Positions 24,861 to 36,943 of a stretch of DNA of 64,000 bases are shown piece after piece. The notes under the pieces are model-generated. The model saw only the letters and a program-made list of their open reading frames with translations, did not search any database and had not been told where the DNA came from. The position numbers and the translations under genes are program-made. The stretch covers positions 8,184,001-8,248,000 of the forward strand of contig JARWIR010000031.1 of NCBI GenBank assembly GCA_029959085.1. Reading direction: 5' to 3'. The DNA is from Nemophila menziesii. Its lineage: Eukaryota; Streptophyta; Magnoliopsida; Boraginales; Hydrophyllaceae. The stretch's first letter is position 1. The number at the start of each line of letters is the position of its first letter.

Positions 24861-26190
24861 TATAAGAATATAAAATACATGGGTGTGATCGCTTTACAGC
24901 TGTCTCTCAACATATATAAAAGATGGCTTAGTTTATCCCCTTATCTTTGATGGTTGGGATCACTCCAAAAAATATATAACTAATATTATGGGACGCACTA
25001 TAATTTAATTATATATTATATTTATTCCAAGTATATATTAAAATACAATAAAAATTATACTATTATAGTTATAATCCCATAAAACTAATTTGTTTGCCCG
25101 TGCTATCTAATTATCAATATCTAGTTACTTTTTTAATCCATCAAATTTATAAATACATTCTTTATTTATAAGTTTTTACTAAATATATAACTTAACTGTG
25201 AATGAATATCTTCAGTTTGATTTAATTTTAAAGCTATAATATATACATATATATATATATATTAATTAAATAATTGAATACAAAAATATATTTGTATATA
25301 TCTTTTTATGGGCATAATAAATGTTAATATAGTACGCAAAATTTTTAGACCATATATATCAATATTATATAACATCTGTTGACCAAAGGTTAGGAATTTA
25401 CATCATAAAGCATTTTTTTAAACAGTTCACATCCTTTACATATACGATTTTCAGGACCATCTACACTACCTAAATTCACCCAGTGCATTTAATTTCTTAT
25501 TTTTGCAAATAATTTTTTTTTAATTATTACCATATTACTTTTTCGTCGAAACCATTATAATTTATTTGACGATATAATTGCATATTAAAACATGTAACGA
25601 CGTTATAATTTTAATATTTCAAGAATTTTTTGATACATTTACGTTCAATTTTTTATGTATATTGTTATTGAGTTTGTGACATTTAAAATTATTTATCTTT
25701 TACCACTACATATATATGATAAAATAAACTTTTTAAAATGACACGTCAACTCTACATAAAAGACAAACACGATCGTTTGTGAACAATTAATTTACTTATT
25801 CGCATTATTGTAAAAATTGTTTTTTAATAATAAAATAAAACTTAATTGTCTCTTATCTCACTCCATACACGTTATACACAATATTCTATTTTAACCCGGG
25901 GACCTAGGTTTGATACCATAAATGGAACAAAACTTGTTTTAAAGGCTCACATAGGGGATTTTGGTTCGCTTGCCTATTAATAGAACAAAAGCTTGCCTTT
26001 TCATTACCTATAAATGAAGAACCTTTAATCTCAAACCACGAACAATGAAAATTGAAATAATTTAATAAAAAAAATGTGTGCAAGCTAAATCCTATAAATG
26101 TTTTATAAGCATAAAATAATATGTACAAGAAATCAAAAATCATGAACCACACACTTCAAAATATTTGGATATGTGTTAATATAATAAAAA
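24861..26190. repeat. Block h, first version
   Basis: Close copy of 8206-9514. The 82-codon - strand frame at 25904-26152 overlaps related frames at 36702 and 52095 only because the DNA is repeated; no domain recognised. Confidence 0.8.
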
Positions 26191-26854
26191 ATCACGTTAA
26201 CCTTGACCCTACATGTAAACTTTACCGTTAACCATATGGTTAAACGTAACACTAAACCGTGCATTTTATCTTAAATCTAGAACTTAAAACTTAAAACTTA
26301 AAACTTAACTTTCATCATAACCTTAAACTTAATGTTTCTTTTAACCTTTACCCTAACCCTAATCTTATCCTTACCCTTGAGTTTTAAACCTTAATTATAA
26401 CTTGAACTAGATAAAAAAGATTTGACCTCAAACATAAAGCTTATAACATTATTCTTTAAGGTTTGAACCTTAATTCTAACCTTACCCAAATGAAGTTTAA
26501 TCGCGCTTATATCTACCTCTAACATTAAATTTGAATAACGTGAAACTTAAACATCAACTTAACCTTAGACTTGACCTTTACCTCAAAGTTAGCCCTTAGA
26601 CATAATCCTAACCATTACCATAACAAAAAATTTAAACTAAAACCTTAACCTTTAACCTTAACATTAAATGTAACTCTAACCTTAACCATAACCTTAAACT
26701 TAACCTTAACCATGAACTTAACCTTAATATTAGCCTTAGTCATAGCCTTATCATTAACCATACCCTTTGCCCTAGCCTTAACCTTTTACTTAGCTTTTTC
26801 TTTTGACTTTTCCTTAGCCTTAGTTAGCCTTAGCCTAGTCGTATCCTTATCCCT

Positions 26855-26890
<36 letters not shown>

Positions 26891-27656
26891 CCTTAGCCAT
26901 AACCTTAACCTTAACCGTAACATTAAAATTATCATTGCCATTAATTTTAACTTAACCTTAACATTAAAATGAACCTTATAATTAACCTTAACCTTAAACT
27001 TAACCTTAAACTTAACCTTAACCTTACCTAATACTCTTTACTACTTAACCCACCTTAACATCAACCCCTTAATTATTAATCTTAAAGAGATCAATGACCT
27101 TATTCTTAACATTAACCTAAAATTAACCTAACATTAACCATACCCATAACCTTAACCTTACCCTTAAACTTAAACTTAAAGTTTTACTTTGCCATGACTT
27201 TAACATTAACCTTAATCTTAACCTTAACTTTAACCCCAACCTTAACCTTAACTTTAACCTTGACCTTAACTATTACCTTAACCTTAATCTTATCCTTAAC
27301 CTTAATTTAAACCTTAATCATAATCTTATACTTAATCTTATCCTTCAATCTTATACCTTAAACCGTAAACCTTAAACCATAAAACTTAGTGTTTGCTTTA
27401 ACTTTCACCTTAACCTTTACCCAAACCTTAATGTTAACCTTAAACTTAACATTAACCTTAAATCTTTAATGTTATACCTTAAACTTTAAACCTTAAACAT
27501 AAACCTTAAACTATAAACCTAAGTGTTTGCTTCTGCTTTAACCTTCACCTTAACTTTAACCATATCTCTTAAAATTTATGTCTTACACCTGAAACCTTAA
27601 ACTTAAACTTAAACTTAACCTAACCTTGAAACCTTCACCTTAACATTAACCTTAAT
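26191..27656 (+). repeat. CCTTAA tract 4 (block a)
   Basis: About 1.5 kb of degenerate CCTTAA repeats with CCTTAGCC-rich middle, two GTGTTTGCTT spacer words near 27391 and 27523, and an (AT)n run inside. The usual CCTTGAA ending and the exit phrase are missing. The frame at 26712-26972 is translated repeat. Confidence 0.95.
26857..26888. repeat. (AT)n run inside the CCTTAA tract
   Basis: Uninterrupted AT run where other tracts read CCTTATCTCTAGACTTAGCC-like or CCTAGAACTAGCC-like sequence. Confidence 0.95.
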
Positions 27657-28555
27657 GATGTTGTGTGTTTAATGATGTTGAATAGAATGTTGTATAATAA
27701 TATAATATATATTGGTTATTGTTTCGATAATGAATAATTAAAAAGAATTAATTCAAATATAGGGACTAACATAGGGAGGAAACTAGCCCATGATGATCCA
27801 ATTCACCAAAGAACTAAAAGTTAGGGTTAAGAGAATAAGATGATGTTTACTATTCACATTAACTGGGAATCTCGATTCAACCTAAGCTTCTGATTAATTC
27901 AAATAATAGCTATGTTTACTATTCACATCAATTGTGACTCTAGAAGGCACCTAACCTCTCTCGTCATCACTTTAAAGTTGACAGCGTATACAAAATGAAT
28001 GTACTCAAAATTAATAGGGTATGACTTTCATCTTATATTGCATTGTCCAATATTCACATCATAACCATTAATTATATTAATAAAACACGTGTCATAGATG
28101 AATTAGATAGTTACTATAATTAGTTTTTGGTTAACATAAACATTGGGTATGTCTCATAATACGGTTGGAATTGGACGATCCCATATTAGATAGAAGTATT
28201 TTACAAATTAATATAGAGTCATATAGTATAAGTTTTAAATATCATAGGAAACACACACAAATTTTTGAATAAAATCGTCATATAATGCAATCAAATCAAA
28301 AGATATTTCATGCCTCAAACTCCCTTGTCCCCAAATAGAATTGCATGCCTACTCCTTTATGTTTAATTATGTATTCTTATATTAGGGAGATAGATGGATA
28401 AAGTATACATGTAGTGTTAGCCCCGATTTTTAAAGTATGTGATGTTGAAGAAGGTAACATTATGGCAATTTTGGGAGCTGAACTGGAAATAAAAGAAAGT
28501 CAACAACACTATGGAAACCATTTTAATTAAATTAATTCTACAAAAAAATTTATAA
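27657..28555. repeat. Truncated block b fused to truncated block c
   Basis: 27657-27960 is block b without its first ~110 bases. At about 27960 it jumps into block c (CATCACTTTAAAGTTG, compare 11570), losing about 600 bases. No gene seen. Confidence 0.75.
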
Positions 28556-28559
28556 CTTT

Positions 28560-29113
28560 AATCCTTGATTGTTGGTGTAGTGAGCACAAAACGAAAGATG
28601 TCAATTAATAACACACCATCTTATTAATTGTTACAAGATTGTGAAATTATGTCCGACACGCTTTAAAACTAGGTTCGTAAATTATTGTCAATAATATTAT
28701 GGTTCTGTATGAAAAACAATGATTGTTACTGGACGAATGAAATGTAAGTGCTCCGGAAAGGGATTCTACAAAATGGTGAAGTATTAGAGATCCTTGTATG
28801 CATGCTAAGCAAATTAATTCTCTTAATTTTTGGTGTAAAAGATTGATAAAATGCAAATAGTTGTGACTGAAATGAATATCACAAAATCTACACCCTACTT
28901 GTGACATAACTACAATTAAAATGTGCGAAGAAATCATTGAGAATGCACATCATTATCTATGACCAAGTCACCCATATTTTGGTATTTAGATATTCCATTA
29001 AGCATTCAATTTATTTGGGCAGAGTAAAAAGATGCCATTAGAATACATAAAACACTCTATAGCAGGTCGATGAAGACATTTTGAAATGTCCAAACACTAA
29101 TGATAGACAATAA
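28560..29113 (-). pseudogene. ABCC transporter relic, copy 4
   Basis: The - strand reads ILIVVMSQV (28875-28920), matching the ABCC phrase VMSQVAW. The next bases, one frame over, read TTT GTG ATA TTC ATT and give FVIFI; after further damage come KLRELICLACIQGSLILHHF (28755-28830) and FVESLSGALT (expected FAES-GATT). It then continues through Y-P-F, the 22-nt insertion (28645-28670), FHNLVT, and an L-SFVL-SL segment matching LSNFVFAFSL. Upstream, MASFYSA (29020-29045) stands for MAFFDST. Several stops; non-functional. Confidence 0.88.
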
Positions 29114-29450
29114 TGACGATTGGATGAGAAAAAAGAATGATCTTCCAAGATAAATAAATATATAAACTAGCAATACATAAGAGATATGTTCCTTTAAGAC
29201 AATTCAGAACCATTTAACGATGATAAATGTGTCTACACTTAATGTAACACATATATTTTGGTGGCTTATTGACATACGAGATAAGTTAAAACATCACATT
29301 ACACGTAAAATGCAATTTAGACCGAAAAGAAATTTTATTCGGAAGGTGATCATAAATAATATGGTCTCGTCGATTTTGAACATAAGTGTATTATTAAACC
29401 TACACAAGTACATAAATTTTGTGTTATTTTCATGTACATGGTGTAATTAA
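29114..29450. repeat. Upstream flank of the ABCC relic
   Basis: Matches 12666-12960. The frame at 29220-29450 has no recognisable domain. Confidence 0.65.
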
Positions 29451-30253
29451 CCTAATCCTAAAATACCTAAATTTAATGTCACAAATAATCAAGTAAATAA
29501 TCTTTATTTATCTATGTTATAAGCTTGTAAGTATTCGTGGATATGATATAATCAAACCAACAACTAATTAGTTGTTGCAGAACTAATCTCTTAGTGTGTA
29601 ATACAACTTAGTATTTTAGGAATCGATTATTTTATTTTATTTTCAATAGACGTATCGATGTATATAATAACATTTTCAAATTTTTAGCCCATATTTTCAT
29701 CCTTAAAAGACATGAGCATTTCCGATTCCGTTACGTATTAAAATAATTTGACAAAGTCTATACATGATATAGAAAAATTAGTCATATTTTGTACAAGATC
29801 AAAAAAAATATCATTTACATAGATTTAAAACACGTCAATGAGTCTACAAATCCTATAGAGATTTTAAAAAACCATAAATATCTTATAGAATTTCAAATGA
29901 ATATACCATAATACTTACTGCAAATATGAATCAAATATCTACATTCTTATTTAATAAAATTTTAATGAAAATTCCTTCAAATCATATACACATATGATAA
30001 AATATGTAAAGTTACATGTACTTTCCACACTTTCTGTAAAACTTAAATTGTAATTTAATACATCTGTTTGTGGATTGTTTCTTACTTTCTATTTTGACAA
30101 ATTTTTATTCACTACCATTTAATAAATCATACCTACATAATTTTTTTAGAGAGATACATAATATAGAAACCAACATAAAAAATGAAAATATATGTCATAC
30201 AGAAGAAAAGAAAATAAATATATAATTCTAATTATTATATATAAATCTATTTG

Positions 30254-30291
<38 letters not shown>

Positions 30292-30690
30292 GTATAAAAG
30301 ATACATATTTATGAATTTTTAAAATATGCAAATATATACAAAAATATATGTTAAACAATATATTCATATAGTTTCTTATATAAAAATTATACAACTTTAT
30401 ATATATAAAATATAAAATTTTACAAGATTAATAATAAAATTATATATCTATACAAAAATATAGATCTATATAGATATGTTAAATCCTTAGATATATACAT
30501 AAATACTTTAGAAAAAGTTATTAAAAAAAATGATGTTATATAAACAAAAAATTAAAGTATTACAAACCAAATCATTAGATTTAAAATATAATTTTGGTAT
30601 AGTAGCATTAAATCGTTTAACTATTGTATTTGTTTTTTTATACTATAACTCATACAAATATATGAAAAATTAATAGGAACAGTTAGGTGC
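29451..30690. repeat. Block d, AT-rich
   Basis: AT-rich block with (AT)n at 30258-30287 and a TATAGATCTATA palindrome near 30462. No gene seen. Confidence 0.75.
30258..30287. repeat. (AT)n microsatellite
   Basis: Uninterrupted AT run. Confidence 0.95.
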
Positions 30691-31330
30691 ATACTACTTT
30701 ATTATATAAATACTCTAACCAAAAGTAAAAAAGGAGAAAGTATCGCATACATATGTAATGTGAAAGCAATTAAAGAAAATCCATCAATGATATATTTGAA
30801 ATGAAATTAAAGAAAGTCAACCAAAGAAAAAAAAAATTGTCGGTTGCAAACTTAATGTATAATTATAACAAGACAAATCTTATTTTCTGCGTGATATCAA
30901 TGAAATACAACTCATCGCGTGTTTAACTTGTACTTAAAACATTTTTTCTTGTTCTTTTATTCATATTGAGTGCTCCCAAAATGTGAAAAATATTGGATTT
31001 TGTAAAATTTGTGCCATAATAGCACTTAATAATTAATTACGTTTTTAGTATGAGAATTTTAATTCAAGAAATATATATACTTAAAGGTACACATAGGTCA
31101 AACTGTTTCCCCTAATATAAACAAACTCAATTTTCACATTACAACTATTTCAAAATGACAATGAATAATTTACATATATCTATAAGGGTGATTATCCTAG
31201 AGTGTCTTGGATACCAATTTAATCGCCAATAAAAAACATATAGCTAGTTTCTTTTCCAAATAACTTACTACCCAATCTTATGAGTGACGTAATTCTGAAA
31301 TACCCTCAAATAAAACAAAAAAACCATATC
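30691..31330. repeat. Block e, diverged
   Basis: Shares its second half with 6360-6890 (for example CACATTACAACTATTTCAAA). It lacks the TTGGAGAGAAATATG start. Confidence 0.6.
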
Positions 31331-31740
31331 AAGACTAAAAAATAAGTGAAAATAAGCACGAACCACTGAGTCACTGGTATTGAGTCTCTATGTATTAGTA
31401 TTATTTATCTCCCACCACCACCCACCGACCACCACTATAAACTCCACATGTGGCATACTCATTGATTCATTGACTATGAAGCCTTTGAGTATTAATATTA
31501 TTTATCTTTAAACATCATCCATCGACCACCACCAACACCTCGACCTGGGCGTGCTTAGTGATTCTCTAAGTACGATGTCACTGAGTACAAAAATCGTTGA
31601 TTAGAGAATCACATATTATAAAAATTCATTGAGTATAATATATTAATATGTAACTATACTTAGCAAACCAATGAGTATGCTTTGCAAGTCTTTTAATATA
31701 ACTTAGTAAATTTTCTAAATATTACCTAAAAGTACTGATT
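31331..31740. repeat. Block f, degraded
   Basis: Keeps the GAGTAT words. The stem-loop (31551-31588) has lost perfect pairing: the left arm GTGCTTAGTGATT faces GTCACTGAGTAC. Confidence 0.65.
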
Positions 31741-32118
31741 ATTAAAACAAAAATATAGAAAAAAATGACATAATTTTATTTATGATGGAAAAATACAATA
31801 CTTAATAAAAGATAAATAAATCTATTCTACCTATAACAAAATAATATATTACAAATTTAATAAAAAAGTTAACAATATTAAGAGAAAAAAATTGATAATG
31901 TAAAATCTTGTTTGATGATCTGGTTCAGAAAACTTATTTATGGTTAATGAATAAAACCCCTGTAAATTTAAAATTCAAATATATATATATATATTTATTT
32001 ATTTATATGTTTTGAGGTTACCATAAGAACAATGAAATATCAAATATTCTTAAATAAAAAACCTGACGAACAAGTTTTGCTACATAGTTAGATTTGTCAT
32101 TTTCGAACTCGCTCGCTC
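31741..32118. repeat. Block g, truncated
   Basis: Only the start of block g is present. It ends at the CTCGCTCAAACCTC phrase and jumps into the end of a CCTTAA tract, so the hairpin is missing from this unit. Confidence 0.65.
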
Positions 32119-32165
32119 AAACCTCACAAACCTTAACCTTAACCATTAATTAAACCTTTAATGTA
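32119..32165 (+). repeat. CCTTAA tract remnant
   Basis: About 45 bases of tract before the exit phrase; block h and nearly the whole tract have been lost. Confidence 0.8.
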
Positions 32166-33011
32166 ATCCCCCTCGGTGTGAGGTGATTTACGCACCCAAT
32201 AGAGTAACTCCCACCAAAATATTATGGATCATTCCAAGTAGTAAAGTAATTTTTTTATCATATTTACAAGGATTGTAAAACTTATAGTTTGTATTTAATG
32301 AAATTGAATAGAATATTGGGTAATAATGTAATATATATTCGTTTTAGTTTCAATAATTAATAATTTAAAAGATATAAATGAAAATATAGGGACTAACATA
32401 TGGAGGAAACTAGCCCGGGTTGATCCAATTCATCAAAGAACTAAAAGTTAGGCTTCATATAATAAAATGATTTTTACAATTCAATATAACTGGGAATCTA
32501 GATTCCACATAAACATTTACTTAATTCAAATAAGTGCGATATATTACTACATATTTATTAGACACCGGTGAATTAAACCCTTTAAATAGGCAATGTATAT
32601 TAATTTTATTCTACTATAAATAAACACCTCTAATATATAGTTCCACCTTTCAATCCCCTTCGAGGTGTGATTCATAAACTAGGGCTAATAATTGCATGGA
32701 CTTTAATAAAAAACTTTATACAAGATAATATAACATACGTATAAAAAAATATCAATTAGGCAAAATCTCTAAATTCATACAAAAAGCCTCAATTCATAAT
32801 TATAGAGTTAATAAGAAATCATCATAAGCTAATAAAGAGAGTATTTAATAAATAGTATAAAGTTAAGCATAATCATAACTCTGAATAAAATTTAATAAAA
32901 AAAAAGTTAAAATGTTACAAAAATTTGATTATGATGAAGATGACAATGACTTCTCATTGCTTCTCGCCTGACTTTATCTTCAATTGGATTTTGATAATAG
33001 GGAGTGAAAAA
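32166..33011. repeat. Block b and first part of block c
   Basis: Matches 10416-11355. It stops at GGGAGTGAAAAAG, where the CACTA-like scrap begins. No gene seen. Confidence 0.75.
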
Positions 33012-33178
33012 GTCTGAGAGATTAGGGATGAAATCACAATTTTTCGTCGCTAATGGGCCAAATAGCGACGAAGGGATATAGACGACAAATTAGCGACGAA
33101 TTATCGTCGCTAACCCTGATTAGGGACGAAATGATGGTATTTAGCGACGACCCGTGTCGTCGCGAAACCACGCGAATC
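33012..33178. mobile_element. CACTA-type transposon subterminal fragment
   Basis: A ~165-bp island with several direct and inverted copies of TAGCGACGA/TCGTCGCTA in a window that otherwise almost lacks CG. Clustered short direct and inverted words of this kind are typical of plant CACTA (En/Spm) subterminal regions. No CACTA termini or transposase are present. It sits exactly at the junction between block c and block d, replacing the ABCC relic of this unit. The - strand frame at 33034-33255 runs through it and is not a gene. Confidence 0.6.
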
Positions 33179-34109
33179 CAGTTTATGAATTTATTGTCAC
33201 AAATAATGACATAGTAAGCTTTATTTATATATGTTATAAGCTTGTAAGCATTCATGAGTATTATATTAATATATCAACAAGTAATTATTTGTGGCATAAC
33301 GAACTCTTAGCGTGTAATACAACTTAGTATTTTAGGAATCGTTTATTTTATTTTATTTTCAATAGACGTATAGATGTGTATAATAATATTTCAACTTTTT
33401 AGCCCATAATTTCATCCTTATAAGACACGAGTATTACCGATTCCTTTAAGTATTAATATAATTTTACAAAGACTATACATGATCTTGTAAAATTAGTCAA
33501 ATTTTGTACAAGAATAAAAAAATAAAACACACCAATGAGTCTACAAATCCTATAGAGTTTTTACAATCAATAAAGATCCTATTGAATTTCAAATGAATAA
33601 ACAATAATAGTTACTACAAATATGAAATAAATACCTACATTCTTATTTAATAATATTTAATGAAACTTAATTAAAATCTGATACATATGTTGGTTTATAA
33701 TATTATAATGTAAAATTACATGTACTTTCCATAAAACTTAAATTTCAATTCAATACATGTGTTTGTGGATTGATTCGTTAATTGTTTCTTACATTCTTTT
33801 TAGAATTTTTTTATTCAATACCATTTAATAAATAATACCTACAAAAACATATTTTTAAAGAGATACATTATATAGAAACTAACATAAAAAACAAAAAACT
33901 ATTTCATACACAATTAAAGAACATAAATATATAAATCTATTTATTATATATATATATGTTTGATAAATAAAATTTTGTTTTTATATAATGAATTAATAAA
34001 ATACTAATATATATAATTTGCAAATATACATAAATATAAAATTTATTATATATAGATATGTTTGATAAATATATTTGTGTTTTTTATATAATGAACTAAT
34101 AAAATACTA

Positions 34110-34117
<8 letters not shown>

Positions 34118-34140
<23 letters not shown>

Positions 34141-34141
34141 A
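34118..34141. repeat. (AT)n microsatellite
   Basis: Uninterrupted AT run. Confidence 0.95.
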
Positions 34142-34262
34142 ATATACGTCTGTGTGTGGTTGTTAAAATATACATATTTTCAAATTTTTAAAAAATGCAA
34201 AAATATAGTTTTAAAATATATATGCCTATAATTTTGTATATAATAAAATAAACAATATACAA

Positions 34263-34283
<21 letters not shown>
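34263..34283. repeat. (AT)n microsatellite
   Basis: Uninterrupted AT run. Confidence 0.9.
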
Positions 34284-34294
<11 letters not shown>

Positions 34295-34540
34295 AATTCA
34301 TGTTCTATAGTAAAATATATAGATCTATACAAAAAATATAGATCTATATAGATATGTTAATTACTTAGACATATACAAATATATAGTTGAACAATGTATT
34401 TAAAGAATTATGATTTAAAGAAAAAAAATTAAGTATTACAAACTAGATCATTCGATATATAAGATAATTTTGGTATACTAGTATTATATCAATTAATTAG
34501 TTATTATAGTGGAACTTATACAAAAATATGATAAATTAAT

Positions 34541-35492
34541 ATTGTTGGAGAGAAATATGAAATGAAACTGAGAGTTAAGTTTTAGATTGTACATATTTTT
34601 ATAACTTTGGTAATTACGTCGGGTGACAACAATTTGACGTGGGTTTAAGTAAAGCAAACATAACCTATAAATAGTTAGCTTCAAAAACTGACCAATGTTG
34701 GGCCTAAATAAAGAAAGCCTTTATTTGGTTCTTTGTTTTGATCGGTTTAGGTTGGATTCATACTCAATCATAACTACCACTACTAAAGAAGAGTTTATAT
34801 ACGAAATATATAAGCACCAGATATGACATGTTACATAAGACATTTCCAAGCAATTAATCCTACTTTTACAAATGATATAATAATAAAAAGGGAGGGTGAT
34901 GTGATTTTAATTTGATAATAAACAAGAATATGAGAAATTAATGGGAATTATGAGAGGTTTGTGTAGATTTTAAGTTTTAATATGAAGAGTTTGGTGTATA
35001 CTACTTTATTATATAAATACTCGAAATAAAAGTAAAAAAAATATATCACATACATATGTAGTATAAACCCAATTAAAGACAACCCATCAATAACATAATC
35101 GGTATGAAGTAAAAGAAAGACATAAAGGTGTGAAACCAAAAATTACTCATCGTTTCCAAATTTAATATAGCGTTATAACAAGACATATCATTTGTTTTAT
35201 TGCTTGTGTGAAATCAAAGAAACGCGGCTTATCGCGAGTTTAACTTCGACATAAAACAACTTTTCTTGTTCCTTTATTCAAATTAACTGTTCTACAAGTG
35301 TTAAAAATATTGGATTTTGTTACGTTTGAGCTATAATAGCACTTAATAATTCTTTACACTATTAGAATGAGATTTTTAGTTCAAGAAACATATATACTTA
35401 CAGTTACACATATCTAAAATAAATTCTCCTAAAATAAACAAACTCAATTTTCACATTTCAATTAATTGAAAATGACAATAAACAATTTACAT
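34541..35492. repeat. Block e
   Basis: Copy of 5881-6790 with TATAAATA at 34666-34673 and TTGGGCC at 34698-34704. It ends at a deletion junction that removes block f. Confidence 0.75.
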
Positions 35493-36300
35493 AAACGAGG
35501 GTTGAGTAGGTGGGAGGAGAAGAGTATTTTGAGAGGTGGATTAGACATTCCAGGTGATAAATGTGAATAATGTGGCTTTATGTAAGCATATAAATATAAT
35601 ATTTGGGAGATAATTTTTTTAACTGATTAAATTCTAATGGTTTAACGTTGTGGAGTGAAAACATAATTTTGAAAGGGGGCTTGGTTCTTGTGGAGATCTC
35701 TTCAAGCCTCATTGACAAAGATCTCACCTATAAATTTTGAAATAAGTTGTAATTTAGTCCCTGCTAATATTTAATTCTATATCATAACATTCATTACAAT
35801 AAAAGAAATTTTAGTAAAATCCCTTGACTACTAAAAAATTGTAGTAATTTTTTATTCGATGTCAAATAATTCTACCAATATTAATGGACAACAAATTTTA
35901 AAAGAATTTACAACTTGGTCAATGACCATGTCATTTCATCATAATAATTTATTTTTAGGAGATAAATGTTATGATGAAATTACATGATTATGATTGGATT
36001 ATAATCATTTATGTTTCCTAGAAGATTAGAATAAACTTGATTGTTGACCTTTAAAGCTGAATCGATGTTTATATGAGTTTCAGAGAAGGGGATGAATATG
36101 TTATAGTTTTCCATAATAGATGTTGTTATCTAAATGTCTAGAAATAGTTGTTGTGTTGATTTAAAAATATGAATGAATAGAATCTATTTATATGTGAAAA
36201 GATGACAAAAATGGGAATGAACAAGAAGCTTTCGGATTTCAAAAATCATCAAATTTGATTATTATAACAATATATATAAAAAAATTTAATCAATGGTGAT
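35493..36300. repeat. Block g
   Basis: Starts at GAGGGTTGAGTAGGTGGGAG and matches 45016-45790. No gene seen. Confidence 0.75.
35908..36004. other. Long imperfect hairpin in block g, copy 3
   Basis: Same hairpin with loop TTAGG. Relative to copy 2, both arms changed together at several sites: CAATTCATCAC became CATTTCATCAT on the left, and the right arm changed to match (ATGATGAAATT). Confidence 0.8.
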
Positions 36301-36943
36301 AAATATCAGTATATAAAAGAAACATGTGTGATCGCTTTACATCCCTTAAGTCTCTCAACATAAAAGATGCCTTATATTTATCCCTTTATCTACGATGGTG
36401 GGGATTTCTCCTGAAAATATATAATTAATATTATAGGACCCACTATAATATAATTATATATTATATTTATACCATATATGTATATTAAAATCCAATATCA
36501 ATCGTACTATTGTAGTTATAATTCCATAAAATTAATTTATTGGTCCACTCTATCTAATTATCATTATCAACTTACTTTATTAATTGACTCTTATCCCACT
36601 CCATACACATACACAATATTCTAAATGTTTTTCATCCTTGCGTGTTGTATATCTGACTTTCACCTAGCAGACTTAGGTTTAATGCCCATCAATTACAAAA
36701 CTTATTTAAAAGGCTTACATAAGGGATCTGGGTTTGATTTCCTGTTATCAGAATACAATTTTTCCTTTTCCATTACCCATAAACGGATAACCTTGAATCT
36801 TGAACAACACACAACGAAATTTGAAATAATTTTTGAAAAAATTGTGTGCATGCTAAATACAAGAAATGTCATATAAGCATAAAAAAATATGTACAAGAAA
36901 TTAAAAATTATGAACCACAAACATAAAAATATTTGGATATATG
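36301..36943. repeat. Block h with internal deletion
   Basis: Keeps the start and the end of block h, joined near 36580 (TTATTAATTGACTCTTATCC). The overlapping frames at 36625-36876 and 36702-36920 have no domain. Confidence 0.75.

Larger units (their letters stand above)
33179..34540. repeat. Block d, AT-rich
   Basis: AT-rich block with two (AT)n runs, an internal near-duplication (TTATTATATATA-ATATGTTTGATAAATA near 33945 and 34043), and paired AGATCT palindromes near 34320 and 34340. Confidence 0.75.

Noticed and set aside
26712..26972. Open frames rich in L/T/N or, on the other strand, K/V/R (also 1833, 9689, 37538-38073, 47681, 52793, 53160, 61890-62178)
   Set aside because: They are six-base CCTTAA repeats translated in frame; a repeat without stops gives such frames on both strands.
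36625..36876. tRNA-like B-box phrases in block h (GGTTTGATGCCC, and GGTTTGATTCCC near 52115)
   Set aside because: No convincing A box at a proper distance, no A-rich tail or target duplication; could be an old SINE trace but not supportable.
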